Of a stretch of 63,103 nt of DNA, positions 9,953 through 19,197 are shown piece by piece. Both the position numbers and the translations under genes were made by a program. How positions within the stretch are numbered: position 1 is the first letter of the stretch; each line of letters starts with the position of its first letter. The DNA is from a bacterium (lineage in GTDB: Bacteria; Desulfobacterota; Desulfobulbia; Desulfobulbales; Desulfobulbaceae), in contig JAUNUN010000013.1 in the NCBI GenBank assembly GCA_030538155.1, positions 1 to 63,103 of the forward strand, given 5' to 3'. Below the pieces are notes generated by a model. It did no database searches and was not told the origin of the DNA. It saw nothing but the letters and a program-made list of their open reading frames with translations.

Positions 9953-11476
9953 TCAGCCTTCGTTCAGCAGCAGGGCATCGCTGATGGCCAGGGGATAGGG
10001 GTGGTGGGCGCGCAGTTCAAAGGACATGTTGTTGCGCACCTGCCTGGCCTGTTCCAGGCTGTCAAAAATACCGTAGAAGATAAAATAGACCGGAGGACTA
10101 GAGCGTTTTCTCACGATATAGAGTTGCTTCGCCTCTCTGCTGTACAACTGGGAGTCAAGCAGGGCAATGATCTGCTCTTCGGCATCGCTGCCCGATATGG
10201 TGTGTAACTGGATGGTGCTTGCGCCGCGGTAAGCGGCAGCCACCAGGGCTGTGCTGGCGGTCAGGCGTTCCTGCAGCAGGTTCGCCCCAGTAGCCTGAGC
10301 AGCCGCGCCCGCGGCCGTAACAGCAGGACGGGCATGGTGCTGGATATCCTGGGCAGCGGCCTGCACGACTTCGGCTTCACCAGGAGAAAGCTTTTGCGAC
10401 GCCTCTGTTTGGGTTGCTTGCTCTTGCAGCAAAGGTGCAGGCTGATGAGGTTGATCAAAAACCAGGCCAAGGCTCAGCAGGAGCAGCCCCACACCTAGTA
10501 TGACGCCCAGGAGCTTGCGGTTTCCGGTAAGTTGTTCGTACAGTTCGATCAGCGGCGGTGCAAGCACCTGCTCCCAGCGGAGAGCGAAGTTGGCGCTGTC
10601 AACCGGATCTGTCGCCACTGAGGGGGCTTCTTTTTGCGGAGAAAGGGCAAGGAAAGGTTTATTGGCCTGCGGTTGTTGCAGTTGCGAAGGCTCTGTTGCC
10701 GTAGGCGCGCGTTTGGGGAGCCGCGCAGCAAGCAGGCGCGCAGCAGTCGAGTTGATGCGCGCAATATTGCCCTGCGCTTGTTGCACGATACGGGCAATGA
10801 TTTTTTTGTCCAGGATGCTGTCGTGCTCAGCCCAGTCAATACCCGCCGCATGCAGGCGGTAATGCAGGTATTTTTCCGTGTCGTCCGGCTCAAGGGGCGG
10901 CAGAAAGTAGCTGTTTTCCGGAATGTTTTCGGTACCCAGATCGGCAAGTTGATCCAAAAGGGTGGTGAGCGTGCCTGAGCCGGCCAAAAGCATGGCAAAA
11001 CCAGGTGCATCTGGTGTGTTCCGGCGATTTCTCTGCAAGAGGCGTTCAAGGGCGGCTGAAAAGATCTGCTCCGCCTGATCAAGGATGAGCACGACCCGAA
11101 CATTTTCGCTTTGCCGCTGCAGTAATTGCCGGTTGAATTCGTCGGGCCAGGAAAAATCATCTGCCCTGTTGCCGCGCGCAGCGCCCAGGTCAATTGAGGC
11201 ATGCCGCACCAGATCTTCGTAAGAACCCACAGGGTCTGCCAGGTACACCGGGATAAAGCTTGAGGGCAGACGCTCCATGATAACCCGGCAGATCAGACTT
11301 TTGCCTGAGCCGCCCTCTCCACCTAGATGCAGGAGTTGCTTGCCGGTTAACAGATCCAGTATCAGGGCCTGGCAGATCTCTTCCCGCTGAGCGCCGGGGA
11401 AAAAAATGTCTGGATTCAGCTCTTGATGAAAAGGGTTCCGATCCGTGCTGGAAAGTTTTGGACTTGTATTGGTCAA
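9953..11476 (-). CDS. ExeA/GspA-like AAA ATPase with membrane anchor and SPOR-like tail
   Basis: 507 residues, starting at a TTG. N-terminal AAA domain: Walker A GGEGGSGKS near residue 55 and Walker B VVLILDQAEQ near 130, like the ExeA/GspA and DamX ATPases. A Pro/Gln/Ala-rich linker leads to a single membrane segment at about residues 322-340 (LLGVILGVGLLLLSLGLVF). The periplasmic tail ends in an 80-residue SPOR-like domain (YTIQ-like start TIQLHTI, then VYFIFYGIFDSLEQARQ). The domain order cytoplasmic ATPase, membrane helix, peptidoglycan-binding domain resembles DamX, and suggests work at the cell wall or in pilus/secretion assembly. The PilZ gene upstream, 30 nt away, would link it to c-di-GMP. 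Confidence 0.85.
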   Translation of the reverse strand: MTNTSPKLSSTDRNPFHQELNPDIFFPGAQREEICQALILDLLTGKQLLHLGGEGGSGKSLICRVIMERLPSSFIPVYLADPVGSYEDLVRHASIDLGAARGNRADDFSWPDEFNRQLLQRQSENVRVVLILDQAEQIFSAALERLLQRNRRNTPDAPGFAMLLAGSGTLTTLLDQLADLGTENIPENSYFLPPLEPDDTEKYLHYRLHAAGIDWAEHDSILDKKIIARIVQQAQGNIARINSTAARLLAARLPKRAPTATEPSQLQQPQANKPFLALSPQKEAPSVATDPVDSANFALRWEQVLAPPLIELYEQLTGNRKLLGVILGVGLLLLSLGLVFDQPHQPAPLLQEQATQTEASQKLSPGEAEVVQAAAQDIQHHARPAVTAAGAAAQATGANLLQERLTASTALVAAAYRGASTIQLHTISGSDAEEQIIALLDSQLYSREAKQLYIVRKRSSPPVYFIFYGIFDSLEQARQVRNNMSFELRAHHPYPLAISDALLLNEG

Positions 11477-11505
11477 GGTAGTGATTCCGGGTGCAGACTT
11501 GATAG

Positions 11506-11943
11506 CTAGAGGCCCTGCTTCAAGGTCATGGAAGCGTAAAGTCCCTGAATGTGTGATCTGAACTTATCGTCCACATCTTGCAGTTGAATGCCGCAGGTGT
11601 ACCCCCGTGTACCCTGACACACATGGCGTACCGTTCCTTGGCAGATTATTTTATGGGTTCCCAGGAAAAATCCGAGTTTTACCTTTTCACCGGCTTGCAA
11701 GGGATGCTGCAGGCGAATAGCCAGGCCGTTTTCGCTGATATCCTGGAGTAGGCCTTTGCTGACTTTTTCGGCTGTTGCTATTTTGACGGCAATGCAGGGA
11801 ACGTCGAAAATTTTGCTCAATTCTTTGTCGCTCAGGCGTTGAGAATCGCGCCGGCCATGTGGGTTTTCCGGCTGAAAATTCCAATCAACCCTGAGATCAT
11901 CCAAAGAGGGAATATCGTCCCAGCTTTTTTTCTCATCATTCAT
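11506..11943 (-). CDS. PilZ-domain c-di-GMP receptor
   Basis: The predicted 145-residue protein carries a PilZ-like beta-barrel in its second half (DISENGLAIRLQHPLQAGEKVKLGF, then GTVRHVCQGTRGYTCGIQL). The RRDSQRL element at about residues 31-37 fits the RxxxR arginine motif that binds c-di-GMP, and DISENGLAI the D/NxSxxG motif. I took the ATG at 11943 because it begins a soluble protein with no odd leader; in-frame starts at 11970 and 12000 have no better ribosome site. It is the first gene of a run with the ExeA-like ATPase and ispH. Confidence 0.8.
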   Translation of the reverse strand: MNDEKKSWDDIPSLDDLRVDWNFQPENPHGRRDSQRLSDKELSKIFDVPCIAVKIATAEKVSKGLLQDISENGLAIRLQHPLQAGEKVKLGFFLGTHKIICQGTVRHVCQGTRGYTCGIQLQDVDDKFRSHIQGLYASMTLKQGL

Positions 11944-12141
11944 CGAGTAAGTTCCATAGGCAAGAGACATGAAAGTCAGTGTGCCGCACGAATACCGCAT
12001 ATTGAACGGAAGGACGGCTCTGCTCCACAGGGATTCCTTTGCCGGCAGATTGTCGCCAACAAGGTACAGTAAAATTTTATACTATCAGGATACAAAAAAT
12101 GGCGGCTGAATACAAAATCTATTTCTGGGGCGCAGGCTGAG

Positions 12142-12909
12142 ATGTCGGTCTTTCAACTGAACCAGTATCCGGTCTTTCCGCCCGCAGATTTGGCAGAGCC
12201 TGAAGGGCTGCTCGCGGTGGGTGGCGACTTGTCGCCTCTTCGCCTTTTGGAGGCCTATCGTCAGGGCATTTTCCCTTGGTACGAACCGGGAGAGGCTATT
12301 TTGTGGTGGTCGCCGCAGCCGAGGCTGGTGCTGTTCCCCCAAAAAATGCATGTTTCACGCAGGCTGCAGCGCACCATCGCCTCGGGCAGGTTCACGCTCA
12401 GTGCGGATAGCGCATTTGCACAGGTAATAGCAGCCTGCGCCGCCATACCCAGGCGGGATGGCAGGGGCACCTGGCTTGGAGCCGACATGCAGGCGGCCTA
12501 CATCCTCTTGCACGAGTTGGGTTTTGCCCATTCAGTGGAATGCCGGCAGGACGGTGTTTTGGTTGGGGGCCTCTACGGCCTCTGTCTTGATCGGGTCTTT
12601 TTCGGCGAATCGATGTTTTCCGCTGTCACCGACGCCTCCAAGATCGCCCTGGCAGGCCTTGTGCAAGCAGCGCCAAGGTTGAATATCGAGTTGATCGACT
12701 GCCAGGTCAGCAGCGGGCATTTGCTGCGCCTTGGCGCAGAGGAAATAGAGCGCGATCATTTTCTGCGTCTGTTGCGCCGCTTGATCCACCGGCCCGAGCC
12801 CCAAGAAAAATGGCGTCTGCCGTATACCGGAAAGGAAGGAAACGGTACGGCAGACGCCAAGCGGGGAATAGGTTCTCACGAGCAGGATGTAAAACCAACA
12901 GATACCTGA
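12142..12909 (+). CDS. aat: Leucyl/phenylalanyl-tRNA-protein transferase
   Basis: Aat adds Leu or Phe to N-terminal Lys/Arg of proteins, marking them for ClpS/ClpAP degradation. The 255-residue protein matches the family from end to end: FPPADLAEPEGLLAVGGDL near the start, YRQGIFPWY, ILWWSPQPR, GTWLGADM, HSVE, GGLYG, FGESMF, and DCQVSSGHLLRLGAEEI. The last 25 residues after WRLPYTG exceed the usual end of the family, and they coincide with the inverted repeat at 12812-12858, so the tail may have been created by an insertion. Confidence 0.95.
   Translation: MSVFQLNQYPVFPPADLAEPEGLLAVGGDLSPLRLLEAYRQGIFPWYEPGEAILWWSPQPRLVLFPQKMHVSRRLQRTIASGRFTLSADSAFAQVIAACAAIPRRDGRGTWLGADMQAAYILLHELGFAHSVECRQDGVLVGGLYGLCLDRVFFGESMFSAVTDASKIALAGLVQAAPRLNIELIDCQVSSGHLLRLGAEEIERDHFLRLLRRLIHRPEPQEKWRLPYTGKEGNGTADAKRGIGSHEQDVKPTDT
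12812..12858. repeat. 13-bp perfect inverted repeat in the 3' end of aat
   Basis: GGCGTCTGCCGTA (12812-12824) is exactly repeated in reverse complement at 12846-12858 with a 21-nt purine-rich spacer. It lies inside the aat reading frame. There is no T tract after it, so it is not a normal terminator. Confidence 0.85.
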
Positions 12910-12988
12910 GGCGCAACGATCTGTTTGTATTGAGAACCGTTTTCCTTAACGTCAGTATATCCACCACAATGTGGTTGTCAAGTTTATC

Positions 12989-15094
12989 TTAGGTCTCCAG
13001 TTCAAATTCGTAGGGCAGGCCGGAACGGTCGAAATGGCGAATCACTTTTTTCAGTCCATAGAGCGTATCCACTTTGAATATCACCTCCCAGTCGCCCAGT
13101 GATGCCGCGCTCTTTCCCAGGTGGATCAGCTCGGAAAAACGCATCTCTTCAGGTGCTACTGCCAGCAGCATGAGCAGCCGGTTACGGCTCGCTTTCATGA
13201 TGATAATCCGTTGCGGCTTGACAACCTGGGTCATAGACGGCCGCCAGCGCACCTCCACCGCATCTTCGCGTTGGAATTTGATCTTGCTGAGCTGTGGGCA
13301 TTCCTTGCGGTGCATGGAGAGGCCGCGTTCGCTGAGCAGCCCGATAACCCCCTTGTCGAGCGGGCTCGGGCGACAGCAGGCTGAAACCTTCATCACCACC
13401 GGATCGAGGCTGGCCAGATCAACCCGGTTGAGTATGCCGGTCGGTTGAACAAAGGTGGTGCGGTCGGCATAGAGACAGTCCCTGATTTCAAAAATCAGCT
13501 CCTGCAGCCGTACTCGCCCTTCACCTAGGGCAAGATGCAGATCCGGCAAGGCAAACATGCCGAAGTAAGCAAGCACGTCTGCCATGTCGTCTTTTTCAAG
13601 GAGCTCCCTGGGGATGCCGTAGCGGCGCAGTTCCTGATGGAGCACAGATGCGCCGATTCTCCGTGAGACCTCTTCCCGCCTGAGGCGGAAGGTCTTGGAA
13701 AGCTCGGATCGTGCCTTGGCCGTCTGGCAGAGGGTCTGCAGTTCAGGTTCAAAAACAACTGGTTCTTCCTGGCGAATGATGCGCACCACATTGCCGTCCT
13801 TCAGGCGGCGACTGCTGGGAACTTTCTGGTTGCCAATCATGGCTCCTGTGCAGGTCAGACCAATGGCGGAATGGATGCGGAAGGCAAAATCCAGGACCAC
13901 GGAATTGACCGGCAGGTTGATGAGATCGCCCTGGGGGGTGTAGGTGTATATTTCCTTGCGACCACTGGCGGCAATCATGTCCCGGTAGGAAACAGACTCG
14001 TCGCTGCCGAGAATGTCGAACATTTCCTGAATCTCTTCAAAAAAACGGCTATTGGCCTTGTTGTCGCGCGCCCAGTCGCGCACCATGCCGCGCCGTGCGC
14101 GCCGCGACATCTCGGCGGTCCTGATTTTGAAGAGGTATTTGGTGCCGTTGATATTGGGGCGCGAATGCAGGCCCTGGTAGCCGGTGGGCTTGGGGTTGGC
14201 GATAAAGTCGCGGATGCTGCGAGGGGTGGGTGGGTAGATCCTGTTGAGCACACCCAGGGCCGCATAGCAGGCATCGCGGCTTGCAGCCAGGATAACAAAC
14301 TCCTGCGGGCTTTCTATTTCCTGCATGAGAATACGGCTGCGCACATCGAAGTAGGCCCACAGTTCCTTGGTGCGCAACAGTACACGGCCTTCCACACCGT
14401 TTTCATCCAGCCCGCTCTGCACTTGGGTCACAATTTCCTGGGCCTTGGGGTCGTTGTCCAGGGCATTGATGTGCGTCCTGAGCGGCCCGCTCTGGCGTGG
14501 AAACTTGTGGGTCAGGGCAAGGTTGTACATCTCCCGCTTGATGTCGTAGAGGCCAAGGATGGTGGCCAGCGGGGCGTAGATATCGAGCGTTTCGTCGGCG
14601 ATTTTCTGGCGTTTGTTGCGGGGCATGCTTTTTAAAGTGCGCAGATTGTGCAATCTGTCCGCCAGTTTCACCAGCATAACTTCCAGTTTTGCCGCAGCGC
14701 CGCTGAAGATCTTGCGGTGCACCATCTTTTTGAAAGTCTGGCGGGCGCCACTGAAATGCGTTACCTTGGTGCAACCTTCGACTATTGCTTCCACATCCGG
14801 GCCGAATTTCTCGCGCAACAGCGGGCCATCCACCTCCTCCACATCCTCGATGGTGTCGTGGAGTAGGGCTGCGGCCAGCATTTCCGGAGAGCGGATATCC
14901 AACTCCACCGCCAGTATTCGCGCCACCGAACAGGGGTGCATGATGTAGGGGTCGCCCGAGCGCCGGCGCTGATCCTTGTGGGCCTCATAGGCAAAATCAA
15001 GGGCATCCCAGAAAACCTGGGTTTCAGGCCCTGTGCCGACGACCTCTGCCATGTCCTGACGATAACCGTCAATATTGAATTTTTCGTACTGCAT
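12989..15094 (-). CDS. Long RelA/SpoT homologue, probably hydrolase only
   Basis: A 701-residue Rsh protein from the ATG at 15094 (GAGG just upstream); an in-frame ATG at 15172 would add 26 residues. Order: HD hydrolase (SGDPYIMHP, LLHDTIED, KLADRLHNLRTL), synthetase-like region, TGS (YTPQGDLINLPVNSVVLDFAF), CC zinc-finger-like region (ACCRPSP, KECPQL) and a C-terminal ACT domain. The hydrolase residues are intact. In the synthetase, the catalytic Asp of the I-x-D motif reads I-E-S, the Arg that follows in AxR is Val, and the catalytic Glu of ExQIRT is Leu (LFKIRT, with Gln to Lys). I infer a (p)ppGpp hydrolase without synthesis. It is transcribed alone. Confidence 0.88.
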   Translation of the reverse strand: MQYEKFNIDGYRQDMAEVVGTGPETQVFWDALDFAYEAHKDQRRRSGDPYIMHPCSVARILAVELDIRSPEMLAAALLHDTIEDVEEVDGPLLREKFGPDVEAIVEGCTKVTHFSGARQTFKKMVHRKIFSGAAAKLEVMLVKLADRLHNLRTLKSMPRNKRQKIADETLDIYAPLATILGLYDIKREMYNLALTHKFPRQSGPLRTHINALDNDPKAQEIVTQVQSGLDENGVEGRVLLRTKELWAYFDVRSRILMQEIESPQEFVILAASRDACYAALGVLNRIYPPTPRSIRDFIANPKPTGYQGLHSRPNINGTKYLFKIRTAEMSRRARRGMVRDWARDNKANSRFFEEIQEMFDILGSDESVSYRDMIAASGRKEIYTYTPQGDLINLPVNSVVLDFAFRIHSAIGLTCTGAMIGNQKVPSSRRLKDGNVVRIIRQEEPVVFEPELQTLCQTAKARSELSKTFRLRREEVSRRIGASVLHQELRRYGIPRELLEKDDMADVLAYFGMFALPDLHLALGEGRVRLQELIFEIRDCLYADRTTFVQPTGILNRVDLASLDPVVMKVSACCRPSPLDKGVIGLLSERGLSMHRKECPQLSKIKFQREDAVEVRWRPSMTQVVKPQRIIIMKASRNRLLMLLAVAPEEMRFSELIHLGKSAASLGDWEVIFKVDTLYGLKKVIRHFDRSGLPYEFELET

Positions 15095-15255
15095 ACAGCC
15101 TCGATGTTCTTCCTGGGAATTCCTGCAAAACACCTGTTTAAGGACTATCCCGGCAAAAGGGTGAACCTCCACATTAGCAAATAGGGTCTCACCCCACCAT
15201 GAAAAATGATCTTTTCGATAGAATAATAATTTTTAAAGAATAACAAGGAGATACC

Positions 15256-17469
15256 GTGTCAAAAAAAATAAGGCCACGCAAACGCGGCTTGTCGCAGGTT
15301 CGCGGCAGACGGCATAAAACCGTTCCGGCAGCAAAAACCTCCACCTTGGAGCGGGATGTGCTGGCGGCAGTGACCCGTGCCCCGGGGCCGGTAAGCGCCG
15401 ATGATCTGCAGGCCATGCTGGGCCTGCCTGCCGCTTCTCAGGCCGTGCTTGGCTCGGTTTTAGATGAACTCGTCCGGCAGGGTCTGCTCCGCCGCAAGGG
15501 CAGGCGCTATCACAGTCTTGCTAAACTGGAAGAACTGACGGGCGAGATGGATATTACCAGCAAGGGCTATGGTTTTGTGCTGGTTGATGGCGAGGACAAA
15601 GGGGGCAAGGATGTTTTTGTCAGCCGTACCAATCTTGGCGGGGCCACCCATGGCGATACCGTGGCGGTGCAGGTGCTGGGCATGGCACGCGGTCGCCGGG
15701 AAGGGTTGGTCACCCGGATACTGGCCCGGGCCTACACCAAGCTGAACGGCATCTACGTTGCTACTGCCGGCGGCGGCTGTGTCTTGCCGGATAATGAGCG
15801 CCTGCCCTATACCCTCACTATTTCCCGTCAGGACGCGCCGGTGAAAGAGGCTGACGGCCTGGCGGTTGTGGTTGAAATTATTGACTACGGCTCGGAGCGG
15901 GAAAAACCCAGGGGCAAGATCATCGAAATTCTGGGCGATCCGCTTGATGCGACCATACAGATGCGCATGGCCATGGAGGCCGCCGGGGTTCGCGAAAACT
16001 TTTCAGCGGCTGTGCTGGCTGAGGTGGAATCCCTGCAGGAGGTGCAAGAGTGCGAGGCCGGTCGGGAAGACTTGCGCAACCTGCCGCATGTGACCATTGA
16101 TGGCGAGGATGCGCGCGATTTTGATGACGCCATCTGCGTGAGCGCCGATGACGCCGGTTACACCCTGTACATATCCATTGCCGATGTCAGCCACTATGTA
16201 AAGCCTGGCTCTAGCGTGGATCAGGAGGCCTATCAGCGCGGCACCAGTATCTATTTGCCGGACCGTGTCTTGCCCATGCTGCCTGAGCGTCTTTCCAATC
16301 ATCTCTGCAGTTTGATGCCGAATGAAGACCGGCCGGCCTTCACCGCTATTCTCCAGTTCGACCCGCAAGGCCGCCGCATTGGCCGGCGCTTTGCCAAAAG
16401 CATGATCCGCAGCCGGATGCGCTTTTCCTATACCACCATCGAACGCCTGCTCTACCAGGAAGAGACAGAGTCGGCAGCAGAATACAGCGGTCTTTTGCCC
16501 ATGCTCAAAGAGGCGCGCGAACTCACTGCCCTGCTCAAGGCGCAGCGGCTTAAACGGGGCAGCCTTGAATTCAATGCGCCGGAATCAGAGGTGGAGCTTG
16601 AGGCCGGGCGGGTGCTCAGCATCCACCGTGCAGCCCGCACCCAGGCCCATATGCTTATTGAAGACTGCATGCTGGCGGCCAACGAGGCGGTGGCCGAGAT
16701 CCTGGCCATGGCGCGCAGGCCGGTGCTGTACCGCATCCATGAACAGCCGGATCCGGACAAGCTGGAGGTGTTTACCGAGGCGGCCAAGGCCCTGGGGCTG
16801 GAGTTGCCCAAGGGCAATATTGATTCCCGCTGGATTGCCGAGGCCTTGGCGCGGGCGGAAGACACACCGGCAGCCTACGTGGCCAACAACCTGCTTTTGC
16901 GCGCCATGCAACAGGCGCGCTATGCGCCGGATAATGTGGGCCATTTTGGTTTAGGCGCAGACTATTATCTTCATTTCACCTCGCCTATTCGGCGTTATCC
17001 AGACCTGATTGCCCACCGCGTTCTGCAGGGCCTCCTGCTCAAATCGCAGGGGAAGCAGGCGCAAGAGAGACTGCCGGATACAGACTCGCTTGCCGAGGCC
17101 GGCCTGCATCTTTCTCAATGCGAGCGCAAGGCCATTGATCTTGAGCGCGACGTCCACAGCCGTATGGCCGTGCTCTTCATGCACGACCGGGTCGGCGAGG
17201 AGTTTGACGCCACCATTTCCGGTGTCAGTGCCTTTGGCCTGTATCTGGCGCTTAGCGGCAGCGGCATCAGCGGCAGTGTGCCGGTGGAAAATCTGGAGGA
17301 CGACTATTACCTCTACGACAGCCGCCGTTTCCGACTTATCGGCGAACGCAGCGGCCGGATCTACCAGTTGGGTAATCAGGTGCGGGCGCGTTTGCAGGAG
17401 GTGCATCTGGCTGGGAAACGCCTCATTTTTTCCCTGGAGGAACTGCGGCCCCAAAGAGGGAAGGCCTGA
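15256..17469 (+). CDS. rnr: Ribonuclease R (RNB-family exoribonuclease)
   Basis: 737 residues from a GTG with AAGGAG seven bases upstream. Layout: basic N-terminus, winged-helix-like region (residues 30-85), cold-shock domains (GKDVFVSRTNLGGATHGDTV near 120), the RNB catalytic domain with TIDGEDARDFDDAI near 280 (the acidic metal ligands) and YLPDRVLPMLPERLSNHLCSL, TSPIRRYPDLIAHR near 580, and a C-terminal S1 domain (FDATISGVSAFGLYL). It degrades structured RNA 3'-5' and takes part in rRNA and tmRNA quality control. It is shorter than the E. coli enzyme because the C-terminal basic tail is missing. Confidence 0.95.
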   Translation: MSKKIRPRKRGLSQVRGRRHKTVPAAKTSTLERDVLAAVTRAPGPVSADDLQAMLGLPAASQAVLGSVLDELVRQGLLRRKGRRYHSLAKLEELTGEMDITSKGYGFVLVDGEDKGGKDVFVSRTNLGGATHGDTVAVQVLGMARGRREGLVTRILARAYTKLNGIYVATAGGGCVLPDNERLPYTLTISRQDAPVKEADGLAVVVEIIDYGSEREKPRGKIIEILGDPLDATIQMRMAMEAAGVRENFSAAVLAEVESLQEVQECEAGREDLRNLPHVTIDGEDARDFDDAICVSADDAGYTLYISIADVSHYVKPGSSVDQEAYQRGTSIYLPDRVLPMLPERLSNHLCSLMPNEDRPAFTAILQFDPQGRRIGRRFAKSMIRSRMRFSYTTIERLLYQEETESAAEYSGLLPMLKEARELTALLKAQRLKRGSLEFNAPESEVELEAGRVLSIHRAARTQAHMLIEDCMLAANEAVAEILAMARRPVLYRIHEQPDPDKLEVFTEAAKALGLELPKGNIDSRWIAEALARAEDTPAAYVANNLLLRAMQQARYAPDNVGHFGLGADYYLHFTSPIRRYPDLIAHRVLQGLLLKSQGKQAQERLPDTDSLAEAGLHLSQCERKAIDLERDVHSRMAVLFMHDRVGEEFDATISGVSAFGLYLALSGSGISGSVPVENLEDDYYLYDSRRFRLIGERSGRIYQLGNQVRARLQEVHLAGKRLIFSLEELRPQRGKA

Positions 17470-17570
17470 ATACCTGCGGGTCGTTCTACTGCCAAGGGGG
17501 AAAGAGCGCAGTCGACCCTTGCTTTTGCTTGACGAAGCCGGGCGCATGCCCTAAAAATGGGCGGGCCGAT

Positions 17571-17600
17571 CCGACCAGTGCCGTTGGCTTGGTCGGTTTT
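17571..17600 (+). terminator. Probable intrinsic terminator after rnr
   Basis: CCGACCA (17571-17577) pairs with TGGTCGG (17590-17596), followed by TTTT. The stem is only 7 bp with a 12-nt loop, so strength is moderate. Confidence 0.55.
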
Positions 17601-17638
17601 CGTATTCCCTGACATTTCACCCAATAGAGGTTCGTATT

Positions 17639-18142
17639 ATGGAAGAAACGAGCTGGTTGTCCAGTATCCTGTTCAATCCCTTCACCACCGGCCTTGCCAT
17701 TGGTTTGGCAGTGGCTGTTGTTGTCTGGGTGCGGGGCTGGATGAAGGCACGCGAACTCAAGCAATCCTTGCGCAAACTGCGTGAGCATCTGCACACCAAG
17801 CTTGAAATTGATGCCTCAGAAACTGAGCGCCGCAAACATGAACTGGATACCATCCGCCAAGAGCGGGATAACCTGCGCAACATGGTGCAGGTGCTCAATC
17901 AGAAGCCGGGCAGGCCGGAATTGCGCCAGTTGCAGGTTTATCAGCGAGCTGTTGAAATCATGTTTGAAAAATCCCCAGGCTTTGCTCCTGCCTGGCAAAT
18001 CACCTTGAAAGAGGCTGAGGAAGATATCCGCCAAGCTGAGCGCGGTATTATCCCCTTTTTCAAACGTATGACCGGGGCGTCCACCGGCCCGGCCAACAGT
18101 GCTAAGCGGCCGCTTGAACTAGAACAAAACAGCGGCAAGTAG
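17639..18142 (+). CDS. Membrane-anchored coiled-coil protein, unknown function
   Basis: 167 residues: one membrane segment at about 14-30 (FTTGLAIGLAVAVVVWV), then a long charged helix with heptad-like spacing (about 35-90, RELKQSLRKLREHLHTKLEIDASE onward in shorter blocks), then a globular-looking tail with GRPELRQLQVYQRAVEIMFEKSPGF-type residues. I do not recognise the family. The 3-nt gap to trmJ suggests the two are translated together. Confidence 0.8.
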   Translation: MEETSWLSSILFNPFTTGLAIGLAVAVVVWVRGWMKARELKQSLRKLREHLHTKLEIDASETERRKHELDTIRQERDNLRNMVQVLNQKPGRPELRQLQVYQRAVEIMFEKSPGFAPAWQITLKEAEEDIRQAERGIIPFFKRMTGASTGPANSAKRPLELEQNSGK

Positions 18143-18145
18143 AAC

Positions 18146-18934
18146 GTGTCTCTGCACCGGGCCAATGGCGGCGAACTCGCCGGCAGCGGCATAATCCTTG
18201 TCCATCCCAAGTTTCCGGAAAATATCGGGGCCACGGCGCGCATAGCCTTCAACTTCGGTATTTCCAGGCTCATTGTGGTGAGCCACGAGCCCTATGATGA
18301 GGAGCGCATGCTCAAAATGGCCACCCACAAGGCCGGCCACCTCATCCGCAACATGCAGTACTGCACCACCACGGCAGAGGCGGCTGCGCCCTTTCATTTC
18401 ATTGTCGGCACTACGGCGCGCCAAGGGAAAAAACGCCTGGAAGACCAAAGCCCGCGCGAGGTGATGGCGCAACTCGTGCCCCTGCTGCCCGGCAACAGGA
18501 TCGCCCTCATGTTCGGACAGGAGAGTACCGGGTTGAGCAATGAAGACCTGGATTTTTGCCAGTTCGCCTCCACCATCCCCACCGCCAGCTTTGCTTCGCT
18601 GAACCTGGCCCAGGCCGTGGCTATCCACGTCTACGAGCTCTACACCGCACTTAACCCCAACCCCTTTGCCGCTGTACCCAAATCGGATTTTGCCAACTCA
18701 TACGACCTGGAAGGGATGTATGAGCATATCGAAGAGGCGCTCAGCACCATCACCTTTCTGCGCGATACCAATCACAGCTACTGGATGCGCAATATCCGCC
18801 AGTTTCTGGGCAGGATTCGGCTGAAGAAAAAAGAGGCGAGCATGATCCGCGGTATCTGCCGCAAACTGCTCTGGCATAGCCAGGCAGTAAATAAGGTACA
18901 GCAGGCTGAGCTGGAAGCGCGTATACAGGAGTGA
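18146..18934 (+). CDS. trmJ: tRNA/rRNA 2'-O-methyltransferase, TrmJ type (SPOUT)
   Basis: 262 residues, GTG start three bases after the coiled-coil gene. It has the SPOUT trefoil-knot motifs in order: HPKFPENIGATARIAFNFG (motif 1), ALMFGQESTGLSNEDL (motif 2) and ASLNLAQAVAIHVYEL (motif 3), and a C-terminal helical extension as in TrmJ, which methylates the ribose of position 32 of several tRNAs using SAM. The N-P/N-x-G-A-x-A-R arginine is present. Other TrmH-like targets cannot be excluded. Confidence 0.9.
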   Translation: MSLHRANGGELAGSGIILVHPKFPENIGATARIAFNFGISRLIVVSHEPYDEERMLKMATHKAGHLIRNMQYCTTTAEAAAPFHFIVGTTARQGKKRLEDQSPREVMAQLVPLLPGNRIALMFGQESTGLSNEDLDFCQFASTIPTASFASLNLAQAVAIHVYELYTALNPNPFAAVPKSDFANSYDLEGMYEHIEEALSTITFLRDTNHSYWMRNIRQFLGRIRLKKKEASMIRGICRKLLWHSQAVNKVQQAELEARIQE

Positions 18935-19197
18935 AAGATACTTTCCAGGAGAGCTGCCGATGCGCAATGCGCAGCGCATCAGGGCTTATCCTTCCGGAAT
19001 CAAGGCGGTGTCGGTGGCGAGCCGCCATTGCGGCCGTCTGGTTGGTTGCAGCTCTGTATTTCTTGTGTGTTCCCGCTTCATCATATCACAGGCCTATCTA
19101 CAACCGCGTCGGAAAACTCGCCTCGCAGTACCGGCATGTACGCCTGCATCATTTTGCCTCGCCCACTTGATGCATTTCCGTTGATTTGGAAACAAAA

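Noticed and set aside
13871..14635. 254-residue open frame antisense to the rsh gene
   Set aside because: Shadow of the Rsh coding sequence, no start signal.
18935..19197. Short frames between trmJ and the endonuclease III relative (e.g. 18960-19184)
   Set aside because: No ribosome site and odd Cys/Arg-rich composition; nothing is supported in the 263-nt gap.
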